Part shown: one piece after another, positions 55,011 to 64,000 of the stretch
Layout: each line of letters opens with the position of its first letter
Numbering within the stretch: position 1 is the first letter of the stretch
Source of the DNA: an uncultured Treponema sp.
Lineage (GTDB): Bacteria; Spirochaetota; Spirochaetia; Treponematales; Treponemataceae
Assembly (NCBI GenBank): GCA_934718065.1
Contig: CAKUZR010000004.1
Coordinates: forward strand, 62,001 to 126,000
Length of the DNA stretch: 64,000 bases
Reading direction: 5' to 3'
Program-made: the position numbers and the translations under genes
Notes under the pieces: model-generated
The model's input: only the letters and a program-made list of their open reading frames with translations
Told to the model about the DNA's origin: nothing
The model's database searches: none

Positions 55011-58000
55011 ATGTTTCGTTTATATGTAGAAAGAAAGCCTGGTTTTGCTAACGAGGCTGAAAGTTATTTGTCGCAGATTAATAATTTTTTGGGAATTTCT
55101 GGTGTGACTGGAGTTCGTTATCTTAACCGCTATGATGTTGAAAATATTGGCGAGGCTGTTGCGAAGGCGGCTGCTACTAGAATTTTTAGCGAGCCGCAGA
55201 GTGATTTTGTTTATTACGATAAGGTTGATGTTGCGGATGGCGATACTGTTATTGTCTGGGAATATTTGCCTGGGCAGTATGATCAGCGGGCGGACAGCGC
55301 GGAGCAGTGTCTGAGCCTTTTGCGGGCGGGGCTGGCTTCTTCGGCTGCGGTTTTGTCGGAGCCTCCTCGGGTTCGTTGCGCGAAAATGGTTATTCTGAGC
55401 GGAAAGGTTTCTGCTGATGATGTGAAGAAGATTGAGGGTTACTTGATTAATCCGGTTGACAGCCGTTTGACTGACGATGTGAAAATTCCTGAGACTTTGG
55501 AGATTAAGTCTGAAGTTCCGGGCGATATTCCGGTTGTGGATGGTTTTATTGGCTGGAATGACAAGAATTTGGAAGACTACCGCAAGAAAATGGGGCTTGC
55601 GATGGATTTTGCGGATATTAAGTTCTTGCAGAGTTATTTTGCCGGTGAAAAACGGGATCCGACTGAAACTGAAATTCGTGTTCTGGATACTTACTGGTCT
55701 GACCACTGCCGCCACACGACTTTTTTGACTGAGCTGAAGGATATTAAGATTGAAGATGGTCCGTATGCTGATTTGTTTAGAAAATCTTTGCAGAACTACA
55801 CTGATATGCGCACCGAGATGTATGCCGGCCGTTCTGACAAGCCTGTGTGCCTGATGGATATGGCGGTTATCGGGATAAAGTATCTTAGAAAGCATGGAAA
55901 GCTTGAAAATCTTGAGGTGAGCGAGGAAAACAACGCCTGCTCAATTTATATTGATGTTCATTATACTCATGACGGTGATGGAAAACCTTGCGACAAGAAA
56001 GAAACTTGGCTTTTGATGTTCAAGAACGAAACTCACAACCATCCGACTGAGATTGAGCCTTTTGGCGGCGCTGCCACTTGTATCGGCGGTGCAATCCGCG
56101 ATCCGCTTTCCGGGCGTTCGTGGGTTTACCAGTCTATGCGCGTTACTGGGGCGGCGGATCCGACTGTTCCTTTGAGCGCAACAAGAAAGGGAAAGCTTCC
56201 GCAGGTTAAGATTTGCCGCGAAGCTGCGCAGGGGTTCAGCTCGTATGGAAATCAGATTGGTTTGACTACTGGCCAGGTTACGGAGCTTTATCATCCTGGT
56301 TATATGGCAAAAAGAATGGAGCTTGGCGCGGTTGTTGCGGCGGCTCCTGTTGATACTGTTATGCGCGAGCGTCCTGAGCCGGGCGATGTTGTTATTCTTG
56401 TTGGCGGCGGAACTGGCCGCGATGGAATTGGCGGTGCTACTGGTTCGTCTAAGGTTCACACTGAAAAATCTGTTTCTACGGCTGCTGCTGAAGTTCAGAA
56501 GGGAAATGCTGTTGAGGAAAGAAAAATTCAGCGTTTGTTCAGGAACAAGGAAGTTAGCCTTATGATTCGCCGCTGCAATGATTTTGGAGCGGGCGGTGTT
56601 TCTGTTGCGATTGGCGAGCTTGCGCCTGGCCTTGATATTGATTTGGACAAAGTTCCAAAAAAGTATGAAGGTTTGAACGGAACGGAGCTTGCGATTTCTG
56701 AGTCGCAGGAGCGTATGGCGGTTGTTGTTCGCGCAAAGGATGCTGAAAAATTTATCGATGCGGCGGCTAAGGAAAATTTGCAGGCGGTGAAAGTTGCTGA
56801 TGTTACTGATACAGACCGTCTTGTTATTAACTGGCGCGGCAAGAAAATTGTTGATTTGGGCAGGGAATTCCTGGACGCGGCTGGAGCGCACCACGAGGCT
56901 GTGGCTCTTATTGAAAGCCCGGCGAAGCAGGAAAATTCTCCGCTTGTAAACGCGCTGGATTCTGTAAAGGCGGAGCTTGCCAAGCGTGATTCTGCTGGCG
57001 GTGAAACTTCTTTGAAAAATGCCTGGATGAAAAATATCAGCGATTTGGCTTGCTGTTCTCAGCGTGGTCTGGGGGAACGTTTTGACGGCTCGATTGGCTC
57101 TTCAACGGTTTTGTTCCCTTATGGCGGAAAATATCAGAATACTCCGGAAGCGGGAATGGTTGCGAAAATTCCTGTGGTGAGCCCGCTTGAAACTTCAACT
57201 GTGAGCATGATGGCGTTCGGCTATGACCCGAGAGTTGGCGAATGGTCGCCTTGGCATGGCGCTCAGACTGCGGTTCTTTCGTCTTTGGCAAAAATTGCTT
57301 GTGTCGGCGGAAAACCTGCTGACTGCCGGCTTTCGTTCCAGGAATTTTTTGGACGTGCAGTAAGCGAAAAAACTTGGGGCTATCCGGCGGCGGCTCTTCT
57401 TGGTTCAATTGATGCGCAGAATGCAATGGGAACTGCGTCTATCGGCGGAAAGGATTCTATGTCCGGAACTTTTGAGGAATTGAACGTTCCGCATACACTG
57501 GTTTCTTTTGCGGTTACAAGCGATGATGTGAAAAATGTTGTGAGCGGATCATTCAAGAAATCTGGCGACAATGTTTATATTGTTACTGTTCCGTATTCGG
57601 CTGAACTTGCGCCTGATTTTGAGACATTCACGAAGAATTCAAATAATCTTTACGAGCTGAACAAACAGGACAAAATTTCTGCAATGTATCCAGTTTGCGC
57701 CGGCGGAATTGCTGAGGCTGTTACAAAAATGGCTTTGGGAAATAAAATTGGCGTTAAAATTGACAATCTTCCGTTCAGCGCGACTGCTGCTGGTTTTGAC
57801 AAGGCTGGAAAAGTTACTCCGAAAGATTTGTTCACTCCGCTTTACGGTTCGATTATTGTTGAAGCGGACGGCGAGCTTGAGCTTGGCGGTTTTGCTGAAG
57901 GAACTGTATTCAAGCTGGGCGCGACAACAGAAGAGCAGAGAATTGAAGTTTCAGTTGACAATATTCCTGGCGTTAAAATTGAGCTGGCCGACGCGGAGAC

Positions 58001-58994
58001 TGCATGGGAATCAAAACTTTATGAAGTGTTCCCTCCGGTAAGCGGCGCGGAAGTTCAGAAGCCGCTTCCTGAATTTGCGGTTAATATCCACAAGTCTTTG
58101 TCTGACATAAGAAAAAATCCGGTTTTTGCGGCTCCAAAATCAAAGCCGCGTGTTCTTATTCCTGTGTTCCCTGGAACAAACTGTGAATTTGACATGGCTC
58201 GCGCTTTCAATCTTGCGGGCGCGGAGACAAAAATAATTGTTCTGGCGAATAAAACTCCGGCGTTGCTGGAAGAATCGCTTGCAAATTTTGAAAAGGAACT
58301 GAAGGAAGCGCAGATTCTTGCGTTGAGCGGTGGCTTCAGCGCAGGCGACGAGCCTGACGGTTCAGCGAAATTTATTGCGAACTGTCTGCGTGAAGGCCGC
58401 GTTTCCGAGCAGGTTATGAATTTGCTTAAGAAGCGTGACGGACTTGTTCTTGGAATTTGCAATGGTTTCCAGGCTTTGGTAAAAACTGGTCTTGCCATGT
58501 ACGGTGAATTCCGCGACATGGAGCCGAATATGCCGACTTTGACATACAATAAAATTGGCCGCCACATAAGCCGAATTGTTCGTACAAGGCTGGTTAGCGC
58601 GGCAAGTCCGTGGGCGCAGGATCCTAGCGTTATTGACTCAAGAATTCATCTTGTTCCGATAAGCCATGGAGAAGGCCGTTTTGTTTGCGACGAGGCGACT
58701 GCAAGGAAATTCTTTGAGAATGGCCAGGTTTTCACTCAGTATGTGGATGAATACGGAAATCCTGCGATTACAGAGCCGGACAACCCGAACGGTTCGTTGT
58801 TCGCAATTGAAGGAATAACAAGCCCGGACGGAAGAGTTCTTGGAAAAATGGGACACAGCGAGCGCACAATCGGAACTGACGCAAATGGCGCAAGCCGTGA
58901 CTTGATTATGAACGTTGCGGGAGATCCTCTTGCAAACGAATACGAAAACAGCTGCGAGAATGTTTTTGCGGCTGGCGTTCGTTACTTTAAATAA
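55011..58994 (+). CDS. purL: Phosphoribosylformylglycinamidine synthase, single-chain clostridial type
   Basis: 1327 residues. ATP-dependent amidation of FGAR to FGAM in purine synthesis. One chain holds a PurS-like N-domain (FRLYVERKPGFANEAESYLS), the synthase core (DTYWSDHCRHTTF, MFKNETHNHPTEIEPFGGAATCIGG, GKDSMSG) and the glutaminase (PGTNCEFDMARAF, nucleophile in LGICNGFQALV, His in PISHGEGRFV). Length and the N-terminal sequence fit the clostridial FGAM synthase class. The N-terminus matches the family exactly at the ATG 7 nt after a -10, so a leaderless transcript is likely. A lipoprotein gene follows after 11 nt. Confidence 0.95.
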   Translation: MFRLYVERKPGFANEAESYLSQINNFLGISGVTGVRYLNRYDVENIGEAVAKAAATRIFSEPQSDFVYYDKVDVADGDTVIVWEYLPGQYDQRADSAEQCLSLLRAGLASSAAVLSEPPRVRCAKMVILSGKVSADDVKKIEGYLINPVDSRLTDDVKIPETLEIKSEVPGDIPVVDGFIGWNDKNLEDYRKKMGLAMDFADIKFLQSYFAGEKRDPTETEIRVLDTYWSDHCRHTTFLTELKDIKIEDGPYADLFRKSLQNYTDMRTEMYAGRSDKPVCLMDMAVIGIKYLRKHGKLENLEVSEENNACSIYIDVHYTHDGDGKPCDKKETWLLMFKNETHNHPTEIEPFGGAATCIGGAIRDPLSGRSWVYQSMRVTGAADPTVPLSATRKGKLPQVKICREAAQGFSSYGNQIGLTTGQVTELYHPGYMAKRMELGAVVAAAPVDTVMRERPEPGDVVILVGGGTGRDGIGGATGSSKVHTEKSVSTAAAEVQKGNAVEERKIQRLFRNKEVSLMIRRCNDFGAGGVSVAIGELAPGLDIDLDKVPKKYEGLNGTELAISESQERMAVVVRAKDAEKFIDAAAKENLQAVKVADVTDTDRLVINWRGKKIVDLGREFLDAAGAHHEAVALIESPAKQENSPLVNALDSVKAELAKRDSAGGETSLKNAWMKNISDLACCSQRGLGERFDGSIGSSTVLFPYGGKYQNTPEAGMVAKIPVVSPLETSTVSMMAFGYDPRVGEWSPWHGAQTAVLSSLAKIACVGGKPADCRLSFQEFFGRAVSEKTWGYPAAALLGSIDAQNAMGTASIGGKDSMSGTFEELNVPHTLVSFAVTSDDVKNVVSGSFKKSGDNVYIVTVPYSAELAPDFETFTKNSNNLYELNKQDKISAMYPVCAGGIAEAVTKMALGNKIGVKIDNLPFSATAAGFDKAGKVTPKDLFTPLYGSIIVEADGELELGGFAEGTVFKLGATTEEQRIEVSVDNIPGVKIELADAETAWESKLYEVFPPVSGAEVQKPLPEFAVNIHKSLSDIRKNPVFAAPKSKPRVLIPVFPGTNCEFDMARAFNLAGAETKIIVLANKTPALLEESLANFEKELKEAQILALSGGFSAGDEPDGSAKFIANCLREGRVSEQVMNLLKKRDGLVLGICNGFQALVKTGLAMYGEFRDMEPNMPTLTYNKIGRHISRIVRTRLVSAASPWAQDPSVIDSRIHLVPISHGEGRFVCDEATARKFFENGQVFTQYVDEYGNPAITEPDNPNGSLFAIEGITSPDGRVLGKMGHSERTIGTDANGASRDLIMNVAGDPLANEYENSCENVFAAGVRYFK

Positions 58995-59005
58995 AGGAAA
59001 TAAAA

Positions 59006-60019
59006 ATGAAAAAAGTTTTTACTGCAATTTTCGCTTTTTCCGCGCTGATTTTGGCTTCTTGCGGAAAAAATCAGGATTCCAGCGGCTGGTATTCTGATTT
59101 TGAAACTGCGAAAAAAGTTGCCCAGTCAAAAAACAAGGAAATTCTGTTTTTTGTAAATTCGGATTCGGATGTAGCCGGAAGTGAAAAAGGTGTTCAGGCG
59201 GTTCTTTCAAAAGAATTTGTTGATTCTGTAAAGGATGATTTTGTCTGCGTTCATTTTGATTTTACAGATTTGCAGTCTGTTTTCGGCATTGCTGAAAATG
59301 AAATTTCAAGCCGCGACCAGAAAGCCCTGGAAAAACGCCGCGCGCTTTTGAACAAGCAGTTCAAGGTTGCGGATTTTTATGGAATCCGCGAAACTCCAGT
59401 AATCAATATTCTTTCAAAGGAAGGATATTTTATTTCTGAAGTGAACTGTGAATTCAATTCTGATTCAATTGAAGGTTTTGCCGGTCTTCTGGAGCTTGAA
59501 GCTGATGAAATTGAGGAATTCAACAAAAAAATCGCTCTTACAAAAAAAGGCTCAAATCTTGACCGGATTGAAGCGATTGACGCTGTTTTTGAGGATGCGG
59601 CGGATGTTCACAAGCTGGCTTTGTACGATTTGCTGAAAAAAGCTGTTTCGATTGATTCAAAAAATTCTTCCGGAAAAATCGGGAAATATGTTTTTCAGAT
59701 TGCGCATACCGAGGCTTACGACAAGCTTCTTGAGCAGGATATTGCCGGCGCGCTGAAAATTTATGAAAAATGCGCTGAAAACAAATTTATGTCGCCTGAA
59801 AATATTCAGTCGCTGTATTTTATGTGCGCTGAACTTGCCTCAAAACTTCCGGATGCAAATGTTGAGGATATTCTTTCGTATATGAAACAGTCTGTTGCGG
59901 CCGCCCCTGAAAGCGAGCTGGTGCCGCAGATTCAGCAGTATGTTGAATATCTGGAAAATTCAATGGCGGCGCAAAATGATTCTGCTTCGGAAGGAAATTC
60001 CGGGGAATCTGCCGAGTAG
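59006..60019 (+). CDS. Lipoprotein with thioredoxin-like fold, no CxxC
   Basis: 337 residues. Lipobox LASC (Cys19). Residues about 30-170 look like a thioredoxin fold of the Thioredoxin_7 kind: WYSDFETAKKVAQSKNKEIL, FVCVHFDF, then FYGIRETPVINIL with the cis-Pro (TPV) and a following strand. The redox CxxC is replaced by VAGS-type residues, so it is probably not an oxidoreductase. The C-terminal half is helical (TPR-like: AGALKIYEKCAENKFM). It follows purL with an AAGGAA site and precedes the CNNM-like pair. Envelope role unknown. Confidence 0.75.
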   Translation: MKKVFTAIFAFSALILASCGKNQDSSGWYSDFETAKKVAQSKNKEILFFVNSDSDVAGSEKGVQAVLSKEFVDSVKDDFVCVHFDFTDLQSVFGIAENEISSRDQKALEKRRALLNKQFKVADFYGIRETPVINILSKEGYFISEVNCEFNSDSIEGFAGLLELEADEIEEFNKKIALTKKGSNLDRIEAIDAVFEDAADVHKLALYDLLKKAVSIDSKNSSGKIGKYVFQIAHTEAYDKLLEQDIAGALKIYEKCAENKFMSPENIQSLYFMCAELASKLPDANVEDILSYMKQSVAAAPESELVPQIQQYVEYLENSMAAQNDSASEGNSGESAE

Positions 60020-60025
60020 AAAAAA

Positions 60026-61300
60026 TTGAGTAACCTTGTTCTTGCCGGGCTGCTGCTGGCTTCAGTGGTTCTAGTAACTTTATCAATGCTCTTTAGTGTT
60101 TCTGAAAGCGCGTTTCTTTCAATGAATAAACTGCGCCTAAGGATTCTGCGGAAGGAAAAAAACAAAAAAGCGCTCCGGGCGAGCCGCCTTCTTGAAAACA
60201 AGGAGCTTCTGATAAATACGCTGCTCGTGGCAAACGACTTGGTGAATATTCTTTTAAGTTCTATTATAACCGCGGTTGCAATGCGCATTTTTGGAAGCAA
60301 GGGTGTTGGAATTGCAACTTTTGCGGTTACTCTTGTTCTTTTGATTTTTGGGGAAATCACACCGAAGGCAATTTCCACCAGGAAACCTGACGGAATTGCG
60401 TACGCGCTTTCGCTGTTCGTGGACGTTGTTGTGCATATTTTGCGGCCGGTTGTTGTTCTTTTTACTGCGTTCAGCCGGCTTGTGCTGAAAATCCGCGGAA
60501 TCAGCGTTGAAAAGCCGGAGCACACTTATTCAGAGGAAGACATAAAATCATTTATTGAAGTTGGCGAAGAAACCGGAGTTCTTGAAGACGGCGAAAAAAA
60601 CATGATGAATTCTGTCTTCAAATTTACGGATATTACCGCCGCGGAAATAATGGTTCCGCGCACATCGATTGTAAGGCTGAAGGAAACTGCGTCTTATTCG
60701 GATGTGATTGAAAAAGCCCAGAAAACTAATTTTTCAACTTTTCCTGTTTATAAAAAAAATATTGATGACATTGTGGGAATTCTTTATCTTAAGGATTTGC
60801 TGAAAACTAATCCTGCTGAATTTCAGATGTCGAAACTTATGCGGCCGCCGCTTTTTATTCCCGGAACAAGAAAAATCACTTCCGTGGTTCAGGTTATGCA
60901 GGAAAACCGTCAGACAATGGCGATAATTATTGATGAATATTCCGGGACGGACGGTTTGATTACGCAGTCGGATATTCACCGTGAAATTTTTGGAACTACA
61001 GGAAATAAAAATTCTTTGCAGGATGATAAAAATCTTGAGTCGCTGAAAAACCAGAATTCTTTTACGGTTGAAGGATCGACTTTGCTTGTTGACTTGAAAA
61101 TTTATTTTGGAATCAAGCTTGAGTCGAATATAAATGACACGCTTGGCGGCTGGATTACTGAAAAACTTGATAGAATTCCGGTTGTCGGCGATTCTGTTGA
61201 GGATTCTGGCTTTGTTTATTCGGTTGCCGCGATGGAAAAGCGCAGGGTTACGCAGGTCCGGATTTTAAAGAAAGAAACGGAAGGAATTCAGGATGATTAA
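60026..61300 (+). CDS. CNNM/CorC-type membrane protein with CBS domains (1 of 2)
   Basis: 424 residues. N-terminal DUF21/CNNM transmembrane region (about 1-170, VLAGLLLASVVLVTLSMLF, NDLVNILLSSIITAVAMRIF, VTLVLLIFGEITPKAIS), a CBS pair (TAAEIMVPRTSIVRL; IIDEYSGTDGLITQSDI) and a C-terminal CorC_HlyC domain (NDTLGGWITEKLDRIP). The family is linked to Mg2+/Co2+ efflux or homeostasis, and often misnamed hemolysin. Start TTG without a strong ribosome site, 6 nt after the lipoprotein gene. It overlaps its paralogue by 8 nt. Confidence 0.88.
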   Translation: MSNLVLAGLLLASVVLVTLSMLFSVSESAFLSMNKLRLRILRKEKNKKALRASRLLENKELLINTLLVANDLVNILLSSIITAVAMRIFGSKGVGIATFAVTLVLLIFGEITPKAISTRKPDGIAYALSLFVDVVVHILRPVVVLFTAFSRLVLKIRGISVEKPEHTYSEEDIKSFIEVGEETGVLEDGEKNMMNSVFKFTDITAAEIMVPRTSIVRLKETASYSDVIEKAQKTNFSTFPVYKKNIDDIVGILYLKDLLKTNPAEFQMSKLMRPPLFIPGTRKITSVVQVMQENRQTMAIIIDEYSGTDGLITQSDIHREIFGTTGNKNSLQDDKNLESLKNQNSFTVEGSTLLVDLKIYFGIKLESNINDTLGGWITEKLDRIPVVGDSVEDSGFVYSVAAMEKRRVTQVRILKKETEGIQDD

Positions 61301-62573
61301 AAATATTTTTTTAATTTTCGTTCTTTTTGTTATTGTAAATCTGATTGCATTTTTCGCTGGCTCGGAAACGGCTTTTCTTTCGATAAATAAAATCAAGCTC
61401 AGAAAAATGATTGGGGAAGGCAGGCGGAACGCGAAAACGGCGGCGAAACTTCGCGAGCATATCGACGAGCTTCTGACAATAATCCTGATTGGAATAAATT
61501 TTATGAACACGCTTGGCTCGGCGATTGCAACGGCGCTTGCGGTTTCATTGATTGGAAATTCCGGCGTTGGAATTGCAACGGTCTGCTTTACGTTTTTTTC
61601 TGTAATTTTTGGTGAAATAATTCCGAAAACTGTTGCCGGCCGTTACACTGAAGAAACTGTCTGCAAAAATTCAGTGCCTCTTCTTGTGCTGGAAAAAGTT
61701 TTTTTTCCTGTTGTATGGATTTTCAGCGCGATTTCAAAGGGAACTGCAAGCCTGGCGAAAAATATTTTGAAGGATGATTCGCCGCTTGTTACCGAGGAGG
61801 AGCTGAAAACGCTGATTGATGTAGGCGCTCAGGAAGGAACTCTTGAGGCTTCTGAAAAAACGATGCTCGACAAAATTTTCCGTTTCAACGACCTGACTGT
61901 TCATGACATAATGAAGCACCGTTCCCTGGTAAAATCGGTTTCAATAGCTGACAGCCGCGAAAAAATTGTGAAGGCGTTTGTTTCGTCCGGGCTTTCAATG
62001 CTTCCTGTTTATGAAGGCTCAAAGGAATCAATTGTCGGGGTGATTAACTACAAGTCGGTGATTTTTAATTCTGAAAAAAATCTTCAGAAAAATTATGCGG
62101 CCGCGGTGATGAAAAATGTTTTGTTTGTGCCGGAAACTTTTACCGCGCTGGAGCTGCTTGCGAAATTCAAAAAGGAGCATACTGAATTTGCGGTTGCCTT
62201 GAATGAGCAGGGCTTTCTGGCTGGCGTTGCCACAATCGACGACATTCAGCGCGTGATTTTTGGAAGAATGACGGATGATGACAAGTCTAAAATTCCGGCG
62301 GAGGAAAGAATAAAGCTCGTTTCGGCGAATGAATTTATTGTTCCGGGCGACCTGCAGCTCGACGATTTGAATTCAATTCTTAAGCTGAACCTTGAGTCTG
62401 ATGAATATATGACGCTCGGAGGATGGCTTTTGGAAAAAATCGGTTATCTGCCTTCAACCGGGGAAATTTTCAACTGGAAAAACTGCCTGTTTTTTATAGA
62501 GGACCAGTCGCAGCGGCGGATTCAGCAGGTCAGAATTAAATTTCTAAAAGCGAATCCGGCTGCAAAAAAATAA
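61293..62573 (+). CDS. CNNM/CorC-type membrane protein with CBS domains (2 of 2)
   Basis: 426 residues, same architecture as its neighbour: CNNM segment (IFLIFVLFVIVNLIAFFAG, LTIILIGINFMNTLGSAIA, FFSVIFGEIIPKTVAG), CBS pair (DLTVHDIMKHRSLVKSV; GVINYKSVI) and CorC_HlyC (YMTLGGWLLEKIGYLPSTG). The adjacent overlapping copies suggest a heteromeric transporter or duplication with specialisation. AGGATG: the ribosome site is in the end of the first gene. Confidence 0.88.
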   Translation: MIKNIFLIFVLFVIVNLIAFFAGSETAFLSINKIKLRKMIGEGRRNAKTAAKLREHIDELLTIILIGINFMNTLGSAIATALAVSLIGNSGVGIATVCFTFFSVIFGEIIPKTVAGRYTEETVCKNSVPLLVLEKVFFPVVWIFSAISKGTASLAKNILKDDSPLVTEEELKTLIDVGAQEGTLEASEKTMLDKIFRFNDLTVHDIMKHRSLVKSVSIADSREKIVKAFVSSGLSMLPVYEGSKESIVGVINYKSVIFNSEKNLQKNYAAAVMKNVLFVPETFTALELLAKFKKEHTEFAVALNEQGFLAGVATIDDIQRVIFGRMTDDDKSKIPAEERIKLVSANEFIVPGDLQLDDLNSILKLNLESDEYMTLGGWLLEKIGYLPSTGEIFNWKNCLFFIEDQSQRRIQQVRIKFLKANPAAKK

Positions 62574-62613
62574 TTCTTTATGACTGCGCGTTTTTATTCG
62601 GGCGGAATGTAGC

Positions 62614-62657
62614 CCCGCTGTTTTGAGGCGAGGCTCGCTCATTTTTCAGCGGTTTTG
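62614..62657 (+). terminator. Weak hairpin between convergent genes
   Basis: CCGCTG...CAGCGG with an inner GAGGCGAG-GCT-CGCTC stem, then TTTTG. It may end the purL-CNNM transcript; the T tract is modest. Confidence 0.45.
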
Positions 62658-63428
62658 TTAGAATTCGCTGGAATTTTCTGATTCTGCCAGTGGATCTGCG
62701 CCAAAGATTTTCGACATCTGCTTTCGGGTTGCTTCCATATCTTTTGGGTACGGCGCAGAAAATGAAATCTGCTCGCCGGTTTTTGGGTGCGCGAACGTTA
62801 TTTTGTATGCGTGAAGCGCAAGCCGGCTTAGCAATGGTTGTTCTTCAAGCTCGTCGCCACGCCACGAACGTTTGATTTCGCTGAGCCGGACGGGTTTCTG
62901 GTTTCCGCTGTACAAAGGATCGCATACAATGCTGAATCCGTTTTCCGCCAGATGAACGCGGATTTGGTGCGTTCTGCCGGTTTTTGGGCGTGCTTCAATC
63001 CAAGTGTATGGACCGCATTCCGCAATCACCTTGAAGTCAGTTGTTGAAGGCTTTCCGAATCTTTTGTTTACAACAGTTCTATGCCGCGCGTCGCCGTCCG
63101 GCATCAAAGGCAGTTCAACGTGCAAAGTGTTCCACATCGGCCGGCCGTGAACCAGGCAATGATAAATTTTCTGAACTTTTCGTTCTTGAAACTGCTCTGA
63201 AATATTTTTGTGCGCTTCGGGATTTCTTGCGTAAATTATAATTCCTGAAGTGTCTTTATCTATGCGGTGAACTGCATAAAGCTTTCCGAATTCTTTTTCT
63301 GCAAGAAGGTCAAGGCGCGGCGCGTCCAAATCGTATCTGTCGGCGGCAATAAGAAGTCCGCTTTTTTTGTTGAGAATTACAATGTCTTCGTCTGAATAAA
63401 TAGTTGTGTAGTCAGGAATTTTCTTCAT
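62658..63428 (-). CDS. RluA-family RNA pseudouridine synthase
   Basis: 256 residues. Catalytic motif HRIDKDTSGI near residue 55 holds the active Asp (the family has HRLDxxTSG), with VHGRP, RPKTGRTHQIRVH and HLALHAYKITF-like elements around it. There is no N-terminal S4 domain, so it resembles the short RluA/YraE type more than RluD. Target RNA position is not predictable. Starts MKKIPDYTT; convergent with the CNNM pair. Confidence 0.88.
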   Translation of the reverse strand: MKKIPDYTTIYSDEDIVILNKKSGLLIAADRYDLDAPRLDLLAEKEFGKLYAVHRIDKDTSGIIIYARNPEAHKNISEQFQERKVQKIYHCLVHGRPMWNTLHVELPLMPDGDARHRTVVNKRFGKPSTTDFKVIAECGPYTWIEARPKTGRTHQIRVHLAENGFSIVCDPLYSGNQKPVRLSEIKRSWRGDELEEQPLLSRLALHAYKITFAHPKTGEQISFSAPYPKDMEATRKQMSKIFGADPLAESENSSEF

Positions 63429-63497
63429 AATCGGATTATACTAGTTGCCGTGATAATGTTCAACTTTCAAAATGTGTGATAAAATATTTGAAACTTT

Positions 63498-63525
63498 TTG
63501 AAGGTTTGTTTGTCTTATTTATAAA
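63498..63525 (+). promoter_or_regulatory. Promoter of the acyl-CoA synthetase gene
   Basis: TTGAAG, 16 bp, TATAAA, 22 nt before the start codon. Confidence 0.5.
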
Positions 63526-63547
63526 TACTGATTTAATAGGAGTAAAA

Positions 63548-64000
63548 ATGTCTGCTTTATATCATGATTTTCTTGTTGAAGACCGGGATTTTAAGGATTA
63601 CGATGATTTTAAGAAGAATTGTAAGTTGAAAACTAAAGAAGATTTTAATTTTGCTTACGATATTGTTGATCGATATGCCACAGAATTTCCGGGAAAACGG
63701 GCGTTGGTTTGGGTTGATGATAATGGAGAAGAGAAGAATTTTACTTTTGACGATATTTCCAGGGAATCAAAGCGGGCTGCTTACTGGCTTGTTTCAAAAG
63801 GAATAAAGAAAGGCGATACAGTTATGCTGGTTTTGCGCCGCCGCTACGAATGGTGGATTTTGATGCCTGCGCTTCACCGCATTGGCGCGATTGTAATTCC
63901 TGCAACAGACCAGCTTCTTCAGTCTGATATTGAATACCGTGCAAACGCCGCTGATGTAAAAATGATTATTTCCTACGACAATCCAAACATTCAGGGTGAA
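63548..64000 (+). CDS. AMP-forming acyl-CoA synthetase (partial, N-terminus)
   Basis: 151 codons visible before the window ends. The start (SALYHDFLVEDRDFKDYDDF) follows TAGGAG. ANL-superfamily elements are seen: YDIVDRYATEFPGKRALVW, FTFDDISRESKRAAYWLV, KKGDTVMLVLRRRYEWWILM and LHRIGAIVIPATDQLL. The pattern is that of an acetyl- or medium-chain acyl-CoA synthetase. The P-loop and A8 motifs lie beyond the edge, so the substrate cannot be judged. Confidence 0.85.
   Translation, partial: MSALYHDFLVEDRDFKDYDDFKKNCKLKTKEDFNFAYDIVDRYATEFPGKRALVWVDDNGEEKNFTFDDISRESKRAAYWLVSKGIKKGDTVMLVLRRRYEWWILMPALHRIGAIVIPATDQLLQSDIEYRANAADVKMIISYDNPNIQGE

Noticed and set aside
55020..56894. Long minus-strand frames opposite purL (291 and 317 codons)
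   Set aside because: Arg/Asn/Ser-rich shadow translations of a strongly conserved gene.

Overview
The window looks like a chromosomal segment of a treponeme-like spirochaete. The evidence is the ribosomal/RNA polymerase supercluster with rpsD at its end, no fusA between rpsG and tuf, no infA/adk/map between secY and rpmJ, a branched-chain amino-acid binding lipoprotein next to it, a clostridial-type PurL, a sigma-54 promoter, and several T-rich, repeat-bearing intergenic gaps. The genus is inferred from sequence character; no search was run.

Region 1 (1-11.5 kb) is mostly metabolic. A minus-strand trp operon (trpE, trpGD fusion, trpCF fusion, the last cut by the window edge) has a near-perfect promoter and a palindromic operator candidate. 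It is followed by argC, a small heat-shock gene behind a textbook sigma-54 promoter, a stand-alone AICAR transformylase (purH domain), an AAA/DUF4143 ATPase between two inverted copies of a dispersed ~206 bp repeat, and an O-acetylhomoserine sulfhydrylase gene (metY) preceded by a promoter and a 24-codon leader peptide ending in three cysteines. A second family of modular GC-rich/46-bp repeats lies near argC and on both sides of metY.

Region 2 (11.6-24.3 kb) holds a 2403-residue secreted repeat protein with a FlgD-like C-terminal domain, a PilZ protein overlapping an RlmM/FtsJ-like methyltransferase, radA, two tandem secreted LRR-like paralogues with near-identical C-termini, and cysE.

Region 3 (24.3-53 kb) is the translation/transcription supercluster, all on the plus strand: tRNA-Thr, rpmG, tRNA-Trp, secE, nusG, rplKAJL, rpoBC, rpsLG, tuf, then the S10/spc/alpha genes rpsJ to rpsD. 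It carries structured leaders before rplK, rplL, rplC, tuf, rpmJ and rpoA, and a candidate ~290 nt structured RNA between rpsG and tuf.

Region 4 (53-64 kb) has a binding-protein lipoprotein gene followed by four successive hairpins, a 700 bp T/G-skewed non-coding stretch, purL (apparently leaderless), a thioredoxin-like lipoprotein, two overlapping CNNM/CorC-type membrane proteins, an RluA-family pseudouridine synthase and the start of an AMP-forming acyl-CoA synthetase. No CRISPR array, prophage or classical IS element was seen. The most interesting signals are the covarying dispersed repeat, the Cys leader peptide, the sigma-54/hsp20 regulatory layout, the RNA candidate upstream of tuf and the recurrent leaderless promoter geometry.
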